64,000 nucleotides of DNA from an uncultured Acetatifactor sp. (GTDB lineage Bacteria; Bacillota; Clostridia; Lachnospirales; Lachnospiraceae): the NCBI GenBank assembly GCA_910586215.1, contig CAJUGH010000006.1, forward strand, positions 106,644 through 170,643, written 5' to 3'. The notes under the pieces were generated by a model that saw only the letters and a list, made by a program, of their open reading frames with translations, was not told the DNA's origin and did no database searches. Below are positions 24,756 to 33,167 of the stretch, piece after piece (positions within the stretch are counted from its first letter, which is position 1; every line of letters begins with the position of its first letter). Made by a program: the position numbers and the translations under genes.

Positions 24756-26741
24756 CTATGCCCTTTTCACAATCCTGTAATAAACGGCAGATGTGCGCTT
24801 GTAACAGATCCCGTACAGCACTGCGAACACAAGTCCCGTCACCAGGGCACAGGTAAATAGCAGACCCGGCTCATGGAACTGGATGGAGCCAAGCAGCATT
24901 AGCACCATCTTCATTCCAACTGCCGAGTGCAGCAGGGCACCAAACAGGGGCAGCAGGAATACCATACGCACCTGGGTACCGATGGTGCGGCGGATCTCCT
25001 CATCGCTCATGCCCACTTTCTGCATGATCTCGAAATTCTTCCGATCCTCATACCCTTCCGTGATCTGCTTGTAATACATGATCACCAGCAGGCAGATCAG
25101 GAAGATACTGCCGAAGAAGATCCCGATGAACAGCAGGCTGCCATACATACTCACGGCATCTTTCATATCCTCCCTGTTGTCCCGGTACTGGGCAAAGCCC
25201 GGCAGGGAAGACACATAGGCCCTTAGGCTTTCCGAAAACCGATCCACGTCTGCCGTCTCCCCCTGGTGGTTGAACCGGCAGCGGTAAGACCAGGAACTGA
25301 CCGCGTCTATCCCCAGCAGTCCGGCAATCCGCTCCAGTTCAGCTTCATCTGCGGCCACCACCACATAGGATGCATCGAAGCTGCCCATGTTCACTTTCCT
25401 GGCAATCCGGCATTCCATCAGTTCCTCCTTGACAGCGAAGTCCTCCCCTGCAAAACTCACCCTATCCCGGCCAAAGTCCAGTCCCGTGCTGTACAGCAGC
25501 ACTTCCCCTACCCCCAGGGTCTCCTGGGCACCTTCCATGCGGTTATACTCTGCCAGGGTCATCAGACGGGTACGGTACCAGTTCTCATAGTCCCAGTCAA
25601 GTGCATGGTCAATGCTGAATTCCCCCTCCTGCAAATGTGCCGTACATTCCACATAGGCATAATCCACATAGTCAGATACTTCCACACGGGCATCCCTGGC
25701 CAGGGATACGATCTGCTCCTGCAGCCCATCACGGTCCACCACTTCATGTCCCACGAAGTCCACCTGGAAATCCTTGGGATAAAAGGATCTCACAATGGAA
25801 TCCGTCCCCAGATACACCGATACAGAACACACCACCGTGATGATCACCATGGTGGAGAAAATGCAGATATTGGAGAGACTTGCTGCACTCTTCTTCATCC
25901 GGTAGAGCATACCAGACACAGTTATAAAATTCTCTGCCCTGTAGTAAAGAGCCTTATTGCGCTTCACCAGCCGCAGGAAAGAGATGCTGCCAGAGGTAAA
26001 CAGGAAATAGGTGCCAATCACCACCAGGAAAACCGCCCCGAAAAATCCAAAAAAAATCATGGAATCCACCTTGGCCGTAATGGCCATATAGTAGCCATAT
26101 CCCACCGCTGCCAGGCCCAGGATACTCCACAGTCCTATATGCCGTGGTTCCTTCTCCCCCTTCCGGGCATCCCCCATCAGTTCCACCGGGTTGGCCTTCC
26201 CCACCTGCACCAGGTTCACCAGCAGGTTCAGAACCGAGATAAAGGCGTAGAACACCAGGGCATCCACCACAGCCCCCGGATTGACGGCAAAGGACACGTC
26301 CACTGGCATCCTGGCCAGGTTCAGAAGCAGCAGGAAGATCAGCCTGGAGAACAGCAGCCCTAAGAGGATGGCGCTTATCATCACTGCCACATACAACACT
26401 ACACTCTCCCAGAACATCATGATGCCGATATGCTTCTTCTCCATCCCCAGGATACTGTACAGGCCCAGTTCCCGTTTCCTTCTCTTGATGAGGAAACTGT
26501 TGGTATAGTAGAGAAAAGGTATCATGATAATCCCCAGAAGGACAAAACCGATCTCCACCAGGACCAAGGCATACGTCCCTTTTGGCAGGGTGCGCATGAT
26601 ATCATTCTTCAGGATCAAGTCAAACACAAAGTAGGTGAACATGGCAAAGATGCTGATTCCCACATACGGAAAATACGTAGAACCATTCTTGCGGATATTA
26701 TCAGCCGCCATCTTCGGCAACAGGAATCTCTTCTGGTTCAT
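24756..26741 (-). CDS. BceB-type ABC transporter permease
   Basis: A 661-residue permease with FtsX-like domains. About ten helices are visible: three near the N-terminus, then groups around 100-260, and the last three after 530. A large extracytoplasmic loop of about 200 residues (about 310-510) is the hallmark of BceB/VraG permeases that sense and relieve cell-wall-targeting peptides such as bacitracin. It follows its ATPase gene with no gap. No BceRS two-component genes are in the window, so regulation may be from elsewhere or the transporter may have another substrate. Confidence 0.88.
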   Translation of the reverse strand: MNQKRFLLPKMAADNIRKNGSTYFPYVGISIFAMFTYFVFDLILKNDIMRTLPKGTYALVLVEIGFVLLGIIMIPFLYYTNSFLIKRRKRELGLYSILGMEKKHIGIMMFWESVVLYVAVMISAILLGLLFSRLIFLLLLNLARMPVDVSFAVNPGAVVDALVFYAFISVLNLLVNLVQVGKANPVELMGDARKGEKEPRHIGLWSILGLAAVGYGYYMAITAKVDSMIFFGFFGAVFLVVIGTYFLFTSGSISFLRLVKRNKALYYRAENFITVSGMLYRMKKSAASLSNICIFSTMVIITVVCSVSVYLGTDSIVRSFYPKDFQVDFVGHEVVDRDGLQEQIVSLARDARVEVSDYVDYAYVECTAHLQEGEFSIDHALDWDYENWYRTRLMTLAEYNRMEGAQETLGVGEVLLYSTGLDFGRDRVSFAGEDFAVKEELMECRIARKVNMGSFDASYVVVAADEAELERIAGLLGIDAVSSWSYRCRFNHQGETADVDRFSESLRAYVSSLPGFAQYRDNREDMKDAVSMYGSLLFIGIFFGSIFLICLLVIMYYKQITEGYEDRKNFEIMQKVGMSDEEIRRTIGTQVRMVFLLPLFGALLHSAVGMKMVLMLLGSIQFHEPGLLFTCALVTGLVFAVLYGICYKRTSAVYYRIVKRA

Positions 26742-27533
26742 CTAGTCTTCCTCCCTTCCCATACCGGCGCCTGCCTGTAACTTCTCTGTCTGCAGTACAG
26801 TAAGCGTATCCGATATCTTGCGGTACATCTCCTCATCGTCCAGGCCTCCCCTGTAGATCTGGTTGAACACACAGCCGTCCTTGATGAACAATACACGCTC
26901 TGCCCGGCTGGCTGCCTGGATGCTGTGGGTCACCATCAGAATGGTCTGGCCGTCCTGGTTCACATCAGCGAAGATCCTAAGCAGCCTGTCAGAGGCCTTG
27001 GAATCCAGTGCTCCGGTGGGTTCGTCTGCCAACACGATCTGGGGGTGGGTGATAAGGGCCCTGGCCACCGCTGCCCGCTGTTTCTGCCCACCGGACACCT
27101 CATAAGGGTACTTGGGCAGCAGATCCGCAATGTGCAGCTTGGCTGCCAGTGGTGCCAGCCGCTCCTCCATCTGGTCATAATGACAGCCTGCCAGCACCAG
27201 GGGCAGGAAAATATTATCCCGCAGGGAAAGGGAATCCAGCAGGTTAAAATCCTGGAATACGAATCCCAGATTGTCCCTGCGGAAGGCACACAGTTCCTTG
27301 TGCCGGATATCTGCCATGTTCTTCCCTGCCAGGATCACCTGGCCTCCTGTGGGTTTATCCAGGGATGCCATGATATTTAACAATGTGGTCTTGCCCGAAC
27401 CGGACTCCCCCATGATGGCCACGTATTCCCCCTGCTCCACAGAGAAATTCACATCGCTCAAGGCCTGTACCTTCTGCCCACCCAGCCGGGTGGTATATAT
27501 TTTCCTCAGATTCTTCACTTCCAAAAGTGCCAT
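26742..27533 (-). CDS. BceA-type ABC transporter ATPase
   Basis: A 263-residue ATPase. Walker A GESGSGKTTLLN, Q-loop FVFQDFNLLD, signature SGGQKQRAAVARAL and Walker B IVLADEPTGALDS are intact. This LolD/MacB-like form pairs with BceB-type permeases. The ATG at 27533 has GAGGAGG six bases upstream and removes eight upstream residues. The permease starts on the base next to its stop. It has an unusually long, hairpin-rich leader (27534-27823). Confidence 0.92.
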   Translation of the reverse strand: MALLEVKNLRKIYTTRLGGQKVQALSDVNFSVEQGEYVAIMGESGSGKTTLLNIMASLDKPTGGQVILAGKNMADIRHKELCAFRRDNLGFVFQDFNLLDSLSLRDNIFLPLVLAGCHYDQMEERLAPLAAKLHIADLLPKYPYEVSGGQKQRAAVARALITHPQIVLADEPTGALDSKASDRLLRIFADVNQDGQTILMVTHSIQAASRAERVLFIKDGCVFNQIYRGGLDDEEMYRKISDTLTVLQTEKLQAGAGMGREED

Positions 27534-27684
27534 TTTATTCCTCCTCGTTTCTTCCATTCATGTTCCATGTAGCAATTCGCTACACTTAGTCCCATGCACA
27601 CATGCTGCCTTTGGCAGCACTGTCCTGTATGGATATCATCATACAAAAAAGGAGGAAAGGCTGCCATAGATTGCCCTTACATTT

Positions 27685-27812
27685 TGGAGTGATTCCTTAC
27701 GTTTTCGTAAGGTAGGAAAAAATCATTCCAACCGGGCAGGGAAGCGCCATCTTCCCCTGCCCGTGCGCAACTCGTGCGCCGCCTTATCGGCGGCATATTT
27801 CATCTGCACGGG
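27685..27812. other. Cluster of three stable hairpins ahead of the ABC genes
   Basis: Hairpin 1: TGGAGTGAT (27685-27693) with ATCATTCCA (27722-27730), enclosing CCTTACG/CGTAAGG. Hairpin 2: GGGCAGGGAAG (27734-27744) with CTTCCCCTGCCC (27751-27762). Hairpin 3: CCCGTGC (27760-27766) with GCACGGG (27806-27812), enclosing GCCGCC/GGCGGC. A fourth small hairpin TGCTGCC/GGCAGCA is near 27605. Could be a leader RNA, repeats or both. Confidence 0.55.
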
Positions 27813-27823
27813 TCTGTGCATGA

Positions 27824-27858
27824 TAAAAGGCACATCGGGTTCTCGCGCCCGACATGCC
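27824..27858 (-). terminator. Terminator after the PocR chemoreceptor
   Basis: On the minus strand GGCATGTCGGG pairs with CCCGATGTGCC (two G-U pairs), followed by TTTTATC. Confidence 0.75.
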
Positions 27859-27889
27859 TTGCCTTAGTCTCTCACCACAGCCCTTTTCC

Positions 27890-28660
27890 TCAGCCCTTCA
27901 TCTCTTCCACGGCCTGGGAAATCTTCTGGACGATATCCTCTACTTCCTTATTCACCAGGGAACTCTGCTCAGAGAGCTTACCCACTTCCTTGGCCACAAC
28001 TGCAAAGCCCGCACCCTGCTCCCCTGTCCTGGCGGCCTCAATGCTGGCGTTCAGGGCCAGGATCTTCTGCTTGCTCTGCAGGGCCTTCAACTCCCCTGTC
28101 TTCCTGGTGATCTGCCCTACCAGTTCGTGGGTATTGGCCACGCCCTCGGCCAGTTTCTCCAGGTTAATACCCCTCTTTTTCTTGGCATATTCCGCATTGA
28201 TAAAATAGTTCATCACCTTGCCCAGAAGTCCCGCAGAAGCCCGGATCGCATCTTCCGTGCGGACATTCACCTTCTGAAGGGCCTGTATGTACGCATCCTC
28301 ATCTACATCAATCTCCCTGGCTACCTGGCGGAACTTCTCCTCATCCGGCTGCTTGGGCAACACCTGGCCGCCGATCACGGATCCCACCTGTTCCCCGTTC
28401 ACCACAAGAGGAATTGCGAAGTCAATCAAACCTGCATGGCAGCGGTACACACCCTTGCCTTCCCTGTCGCACTTTTCACACCTGGCACAGCCAATGCTGC
28501 TTCCCCTGGTAAGCTTGATACAAAAGTCTGTAAAATTGTAACATTTGGAGATATATTCCCCATCACTGCCCACCGCAACTGCTGCCAGCCCTGTGGCCGC
28601 TGCCCAGTCCGCCATCAGTCCCTCAAATTCATTCATATCCGCAAATTCTTTGATATCCAT
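27890..28660 (-). CDS. Soluble chemoreceptor with PocR ligand domain
   Basis: A 256-residue cytoplasmic protein. The N-terminal PocR domain (about 10-150) carries clustered cysteines (CARCEKC, then YRCHAG near residue 83) and VGSVIGGQVLP. The C-terminal part is a shortened methyl-accepting signalling helix pair with the conserved tip ILALNASIEAARTGEQGAGF and AVVAKEVGKLSEQSS. There is no membrane segment. PocR domains bind small hydrocarbon derivatives or metabolites; the Cys cluster may hold a metal or sense redox. No chemotaxis genes are close. Its own terminator follows. Confidence 0.85.
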   Translation of the reverse strand: MDIKEFADMNEFEGLMADWAAATGLAAVAVGSDGEYISKCYNFTDFCIKLTRGSSIGCARCEKCDREGKGVYRCHAGLIDFAIPLVVNGEQVGSVIGGQVLPKQPDEEKFRQVAREIDVDEDAYIQALQKVNVRTEDAIRASAGLLGKVMNYFINAEYAKKKRGINLEKLAEGVANTHELVGQITRKTGELKALQSKQKILALNASIEAARTGEQGAGFAVVAKEVGKLSEQSSLVNKEVEDIVQKISQAVEEMKG

Positions 28661-28795
28661 CCAGATATACCTCCATATGTATGTAATCTTGCCATGAATA
28701 CATTTATTTTATCACACTATCCGCAAAATACCAACTATAAATTACATTGTAGGATGAAAATTTTCCATCGGCCTTAAGCGTCAGCCCTTGCCCCG

Positions 28796-29788
28796 TCAGC
28801 TTTTATCCAGTTCCATGTGATTACCGCCCCCCACCCGGTACTTCCTGGGGGTCATCCCGAATCTCTTCTGGAAAATCCTGTGGAAATAACTGATGTTGTC
28901 ATACCCTACCTCCACTGCCACATCCGCAACCGACATGGCGGTGGTAGACAACAGGTAGGCTGCCTGGCCCAGGCGCCTGGCCTGGAGCAGTTCCGTGTAG
29001 GTCCTTCCTGTCTGCCGCCGGATCTCCCTGGAAAGCCAGCTCACATCATAATGCAGATCCTGGGCCAGCCTGGCCAGCCCCCCGTCCCGATAATGATTCT
29101 CTATATAGCTGAGTACCAGGATCACCAGCTTCTGCTGTCCCACATGCTCGTCTGTCTCCAGCCTGTCCATGCAGTTCATCAGCTGCAGGAACAGAAGTCC
29201 CATAGTGGCCTGGTTGGTCCGGCGCCTGTTGGGCTGTCTGTTCCAGATGGTCCAGATCAGGTTCTCCACCAGGTTCTGCACAGGCAGCACATCCGCTACC
29301 TTGAAATGCAGATACCCCCCGTTCTCCTTCTCCCCCCTAAGGCAGTCGATAACAAAGCTCCTGAGCAGGTTCTCCTCCGGCTCCATCATATCCAGGCCAT
29401 ACTGGAAAAATTCGGGAAGCACAATGAAGTTCACGGCTATGTCATCCTCCCCGGCAGGATAGATCTCCTGGGTGGCCTTCTGGCTTAAGAACAGAAGCTC
29501 CCCCTGCCGCAGGATCACTTCCTCCCCGTTCACAATGTGCCTGGTACTGCCGGAACACATATAGATCACTTCTATGTAATTGTGCGTATGTTTCGGGAAA
29601 TGGACAAACCTGGTGTGGGGCCGCACCTGGATCATCTTGCCGTCCTCCAGAAGCCTTGTGGCATCTATGATATCCGTCTCGGAAGACATGTATAGCTGTT
29701 TCTCAATCCCCTGGCTGCCCGTTAAGAGCCGCTTTTCCTCCGGTGTGATCTTCTTCAGTTCCCGCAATAATTCCTCTGTCATGGCCAT
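28796..29788 (-). CDS. AraC-family regulator with cupin sensor domain
   Basis: A 330-residue regulator. The N-terminal cupin part (about 60-130) has FPKHTHNYIEVIYMCSG and VILRQGELLFLSQ, typical of sugar-sensing AraC proteins. The C-terminal pair of HTH motifs (about 225-325) includes YDVSWLSREIRRQTGRTY and VGYDNISYFHRIFQKRFG. The target is unknown; neighbours are a chemoreceptor and an MFS/spermidine-synthase fusion. The ATG at 29788 has AGAAGG about six bases upstream. The leader holds three and a half copies of a 16-bp tandem repeat. Confidence 0.87.
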   Translation of the reverse strand: MAMTEELLRELKKITPEEKRLLTGSQGIEKQLYMSSETDIIDATRLLEDGKMIQVRPHTRFVHFPKHTHNYIEVIYMCSGSTRHIVNGEEVILRQGELLFLSQKATQEIYPAGEDDIAVNFIVLPEFFQYGLDMMEPEENLLRSFVIDCLRGEKENGGYLHFKVADVLPVQNLVENLIWTIWNRQPNRRRTNQATMGLLFLQLMNCMDRLETDEHVGQQKLVILVLSYIENHYRDGGLARLAQDLHYDVSWLSREIRRQTGRTYTELLQARRLGQAAYLLSTTAMSVADVAVEVGYDNISYFHRIFQKRFGMTPRKYRVGGGNHMELDKS

Positions 29789-29800
29789 GTCCCGCCTTCT

Positions 29801-29861
29801 GTGTCTGTTTTCTTTTGTGTCCGTTTTCTTTTGTGCCCGTTTTCTTTTGTGCCCGTTTCCC
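29801..29861. repeat. 16-bp tandem repeat in the AraC leader
   Basis: Plus-strand units GTGTCTGTTTTCTTTT (29801-29816), GTGTCCGTTTTCTTTT (29817-29832), GTGCCCGTTTTCTTTT (29833-29848) and a partial unit to 29861. It ends about 12 bases before the start codon, so it forms most of the proximal leader (purine-rich in the mRNA). A change in copy number would move promoter and ribosome site apart in 16-bp steps. Confidence 0.88.
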
Positions 29862-29988
29862 TCATATATCGGAACCTACGGGAGGAGTACTACGGACTTT
29901 CCCTCTTCATCAGGCAAGGAAGGAAAGCCTCCCGTATTTTTCGTCCCTGCGAAACACATAGTATAAACCTGTTTCATTGTCTGCCTGG

Positions 29989-31590
29989 TCAGAAGCTGTC
30001 CAGCAGTCCCTTGATGCCGTCCCTCTCATAGATCCCTTTGTAATAAGCCACCTCCTCCTTGATCAGTTCATCGATCACCTGCATGCCAAGCAGTTCCACC
30101 GGTGCCTTGTCATCCGTCATCACATGGCTGCCTGCCGCGTAGGCCTCCAGACCCTGGGAAACCCTTCCCATCAGGTCTGCCAGACTTCCCTGTGGCAGCT
30201 TCCCCAGGGCTGCCGCCAGGTTATCCGTCATGGCCGGGTTATCCGAGGCAAAAAGTTCCCGGTTGGTGGATCCGGACACATCCACTGTGTACACCTGGCC
30301 AAACACGGTGGCAATGGTATCTGCCAGGTACTGGTTGATGTTCCCTTCCCTGCTGCCCCGCATATTCATGTTCACCACCATGACCCCGTCTTCCTTCAGA
30401 TGTTCCTTCACCAGGGTGAAGAATTCCACGGAAGACATCTGGAACGGGATCGTGATATCCTGGTAGGCATCCACCATGATCACGTCGTACTGCCTGTCAA
30501 CCACATTCAAGAATGCCCTGCCGTCATAAGTCGTCACCTTCACATCCCCTGGCAGTTCGAAATATTCCCTGGCCAGGTCCGTGATCCTGTCATCAATCTC
30601 CACCCCTTCCACATCCATATCCCCGAAATACCGCCTGCACTGGGTAGCATAGGTTCCCGTGCCCATCCCCAGGATCAGCATCTCACAGTCTCCAGGCTCT
30701 TCCAGCCCTGTCATCAGCGGTGCAGCCATGGCATAATCGTAGTACATACCCGTAAGTCCTGTCTCCTTCATCAGCACCGACTGGACGCCAAACAGCACAT
30801 TTGTGGACAGGATTACCCTGCTGCCATCTTCCTTCACCTGCAGGTAATTATACACCGATTCCCCCTCGTAGGAAAGTCCCTGCTCCCAGAAGGCAAAACT
30901 GTTGGAGCGGCCCAGGACGCAGCAGGCCAGGAAAAGGGCTGCTGCCACTGCACTTTTCACCGCCCCTTTTCTCCTGCTCACAAAATACAGCAGTCCCAGT
31001 ACCAGAAGGATCCCTGCAAACAGCAGAAAGGTAATGGATGTCCCCACCGCCGGTATGGTCACAAAGGTGGGCACAAAGGTGCCGATGATGCTGCCGATGG
31101 TGTTAAAGGCCCCCAGGGTTCCCACAATGCGGCCACTGTCCTCTAAGCTGTCCACAGAATACTTTGCCAGGGAAGGCGTCACGGTTCCTAACAGGAACAG
31201 GGGAAACACGAAGATTACCATGCAGGCTGCGAAGGCTGCCCAGATCAGAAAATTGGTATCCACCGTGAAGATGACCACCGCCGAGATCCCCAGGACCACA
31301 TATTTCCCCAGTACCGGGATGGAGGCGATCCATATGGCGGCCACCAGGATCCTGCCATAGAGCCTGTCCGGGCTGGGATTCTTATCTGCGCTCCTGCCCC
31401 CGTAGACATTGCCCAGGGCCATGGCGATCATGATGGTGCCAATGATAATGGTCCACACAATCTGGGAGGAACTGAAATACGGAGCCAGCAATCTGCTGGC
31501 TCCCAGTTCCACCGCCATCACGGACATGCCCGCGAAAAATTCCGTCACATATAAAAACAGCTTGTTTTTTAAGATCGATGCTTTCTCCAT
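29989..31590 (-). CDS. MFS-like membrane domain fused to spermidine-synthase-like domain
   Basis: A 533-residue fusion. The first 230 residues hold about seven helices (transporter-like half), and residues about 250-525 form a spermidine-synthase-type Rossmann domain with the nucleotide motif ILGMGTGTYAT, the acidic VEGVEIDDRI and MVDAYQDITIPFQMSS. Such fusions are widespread but poorly characterised; they may make or move polyamines or related amines at the membrane. The ATG at 31590 has AAGGAGG about 12 bases upstream, a rather long spacing. Next to the AraC gene, same strand. Confidence 0.82.
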   Translation of the reverse strand: MEKASILKNKLFLYVTEFFAGMSVMAVELGASRLLAPYFSSSQIVWTIIIGTIMIAMALGNVYGGRSADKNPSPDRLYGRILVAAIWIASIPVLGKYVVLGISAVVIFTVDTNFLIWAAFAACMVIFVFPLFLLGTVTPSLAKYSVDSLEDSGRIVGTLGAFNTIGSIIGTFVPTFVTIPAVGTSITFLLFAGILLVLGLLYFVSRRKGAVKSAVAAALFLACCVLGRSNSFAFWEQGLSYEGESVYNYLQVKEDGSRVILSTNVLFGVQSVLMKETGLTGMYYDYAMAAPLMTGLEEPGDCEMLILGMGTGTYATQCRRYFGDMDVEGVEIDDRITDLAREYFELPGDVKVTTYDGRAFLNVVDRQYDVIMVDAYQDITIPFQMSSVEFFTLVKEHLKEDGVMVVNMNMRGSREGNINQYLADTIATVFGQVYTVDVSGSTNRELFASDNPAMTDNLAAALGKLPQGSLADLMGRVSQGLEAYAAGSHVMTDDKAPVELLGMQVIDELIKEEVAYYKGIYERDGIKGLLDSF

Positions 31591-31666
31591 AGATGCCAGA
31601 TGCCTCCTTGCCGTAAAAAAGCGAACAATTTCGCCTTCCTGATTCCATGTCCGTCTTGTGCCGGAC

Positions 31667-31699
31667 TTTAAAAAGCCCCCGGGATATACCCGAGGGCTT
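31667..31699 (-). terminator. Terminator after hsp20
   Basis: On the minus strand AAGCCCTCGGG, loop TATAT, CCCGGGGGCTT, then TTTAAAG. Stem of 10-11 pairs. Confidence 0.75.
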
Positions 31700-31751
31700 C
31701 ACTTTCCCACATCTATTATAAACAAACTGTCATCTTCTGTCAAAGAATATC

Positions 31752-31784
31752 GTTACTGTTCACGGCCCTGCCGTTCACAGCAAC
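31752..31784. repeat. Full copy of the dispersed small repeat
   Basis: GTTACTGTTCAC (31752-31763), eight bases, then CGTTCACAGCAAC (31772-31784). It lies just after the hsp20 stop and matches the copies at 45000-45026 and 62698-62725. Confidence 0.65.
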
Positions 31785-31796
31785 AGCGTATCTGCC

Positions 31797-32243
31797 TCAG
31801 CCTTCAATGGCAATGTATTTGTTGCGCTCGATGGCTTTCACATCCGTCTTGGGTACTTCCAGCTTCAAGACACCGCTCTCGTACTTCGCCTTGATATCCT
31901 CCTGCTGCACACCTTCGCCTACATAGAAGCTTCTCTGCATACTCCCTGCATAGCGCTCCCTGCGGATATACTTGCCATCCGCATCCTGCTCATCCTTGTC
32001 CAGGCCCTTTGTGGCGGTAACAGTCAGGTACCCGTTCTGCAACTCTGCCGAGATCTCGCTCTTGTCGAAGCCGGGCAATTCGATGGCCACCTGGTAAGCT
32101 CCCTCTGTCTCCTTCACATCGGTCTTCATCATGTTCTTGGCGTGCTTCCCATATAGGTTCCTGTCGATATCGCCAAATCCCGAAAAAGCACTTTCCACAA
32201 AATTATCAAACAGATTCTCTCCAAAAATACTAGGCATCAACAT
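31797..32243 (-). CDS. Small heat-shock protein Hsp20
   Basis: A 148-residue alpha-crystallin-domain chaperone that holds unfolding proteins for the DnaK system. The core runs about 40-140 with YQVAIELPGFDKSEI, GYLTVTATKG and the C-terminal ESGVLKLEVPK; an RERYAGSMQRSF segment is typical of clostridial Hsp18. Length is standard. A CIRCE element overlaps its promoter, so HrcA control is expected. Single gene with its own terminator. Confidence 0.93.
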   Translation of the reverse strand: MLMPSIFGENLFDNFVESAFSGFGDIDRNLYGKHAKNMMKTDVKETEGAYQVAIELPGFDKSEISAELQNGYLTVTATKGLDKDEQDADGKYIRRERYAGSMQRSFYVGEGVQQEDIKAKYESGVLKLEVPKTDVKAIERNKYIAIEG

Positions 32244-32348
32244 AAGACATCCTCCTTCTCCAGACCATACGTCTGCTCTATGATTACATGTTTTTAGCTA
32301 CCGGAACGCGGGTTGCATGTTTTTCTTTGTTTCCTTTGTTCTAGATGT

Positions 32349-32391
32349 AATATAACACATATTGTTAGCACTGTCAACAGGTGAGTGCTAA
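32349..32391 (-). promoter_or_regulatory. hsp20 promoter with overlapping CIRCE operator
   Basis: On the minus strand TTGACA (32377-32372), 17 bp, TATATT (32354-32349). CIRCE arms TTAGCACTG (32365-32373) and GAGTGCTAA (32383-32391), nine bases apart, match the HrcA consensus except one base. HrcA bound here would cover the -35. Confidence 0.92.
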
Positions 32392-32581
32392 CGAATTTAT
32401 AAAGGATTTCTAAACAAGAGATAAACCAGGGGTATCCTTTTTTCGAAAATTACGTCCGGACCCCACCTATATCCTTCCCACTGGCTAAAGATTTTATACA
32501 TGTTATGATGCGTTGCTTGTGGCAACGGGACGCTACGCCTATAATAATGGTAACAATTCAGAAAGAAAGAAGGTATGCCTA

Positions 32582-33091
32582 ATGCTAAACGAGAATATGA
32601 AAACCATCAGAACATCAAAAGGTCTTTCCCAAGAAGAACTGGCCATCAAGCTGCATGTGGTGCGGCAAACCATTTCTAAATGGGAAAACGGATTATCCGT
32701 TCCGGATTCCGATATGCTAATCTCCCTGTCTGAAATACTGGAAACACCTGTAAGCACTTTGCTTGGGGAAACTGTTGTGGAAACGAAAGCGGATGATTTA
32801 AAAGCGATTTCCGAGAAACTTGAGGTGATAAACTTACAGCTTGCACAGAGGAAAGCTGCGAGAAGAAGAATCCTTCACTGGCTGTGCATCTCGCTGTGTG
32901 CGGCCATAACAGCAGTTTTTGCAGCCCTAATCGCATCAAACAGCCCCTACTTAGGCTGGGATTATCATGACCCTGAAACTGCCGTCTTCGGGGCAGCCTT
33001 TCACGTGTTTGAATATCTGTTTGTCAGATTGGCACCGATTCTCCTTATAGGGGCAGTGATTGGAGTTTTCCTGACGCGGAAGGAGAAATGA
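32582..33091 (+). CDS. XRE-family regulator with membrane tail
   Basis: A 169-residue protein. The N-terminal HTH (about 4-60) reads MKTIRTSKGLSQEELAIKL and VRQTISKWENGLSVPDSD, a classic Cro/CI-type fold. After a short helical linker two hydrophobic segments follow (about 101-124 and 146-163), so it is a membrane-tethered regulator. The ATG at 32582 has AGAAGGT upstream and gives the standard N-terminus; the frame to 32513 is extension only. No target gene adjoins; the plus-strand neighbour is convergent. Confidence 0.83.
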   Translation: MLNENMKTIRTSKGLSQEELAIKLHVVRQTISKWENGLSVPDSDMLISLSEILETPVSTLLGETVVETKADDLKAISEKLEVINLQLAQRKAARRRILHWLCISLCAAITAVFAALIASNSPYLGWDYHDPETAVFGAAFHVFEYLFVRLAPILLIGAVIGVFLTRKEK

Positions 33092-33118
33092 AACGTAAGT
33101 ACCCGTCCCATTCCCGCC

Positions 33119-33154
33119 CAGAAACCGGAGGAGGCAGGCCTCCTCCGGTTTCTG
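33119..33154. terminator. Perfect 16-bp hairpin between convergent genes
   Basis: CAGAAACCGGAGGAGG (33119-33134), loop CAGG, CCTCCTCCGGTTTCTG (33139-33154). No T-run on either strand, but position between convergent stops suggests a transcription or mRNA end element. Confidence 0.6.
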
Positions 33155-33167
33155 GACGCCGGGCATT

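Noticed and set aside
27774..28777. Plus-strand frames of 144 and 307 codons opposite the PocR chemoreceptor
   Set aside because: Shadows of the minus-strand gene, which shows clear PocR and MCP motifs.
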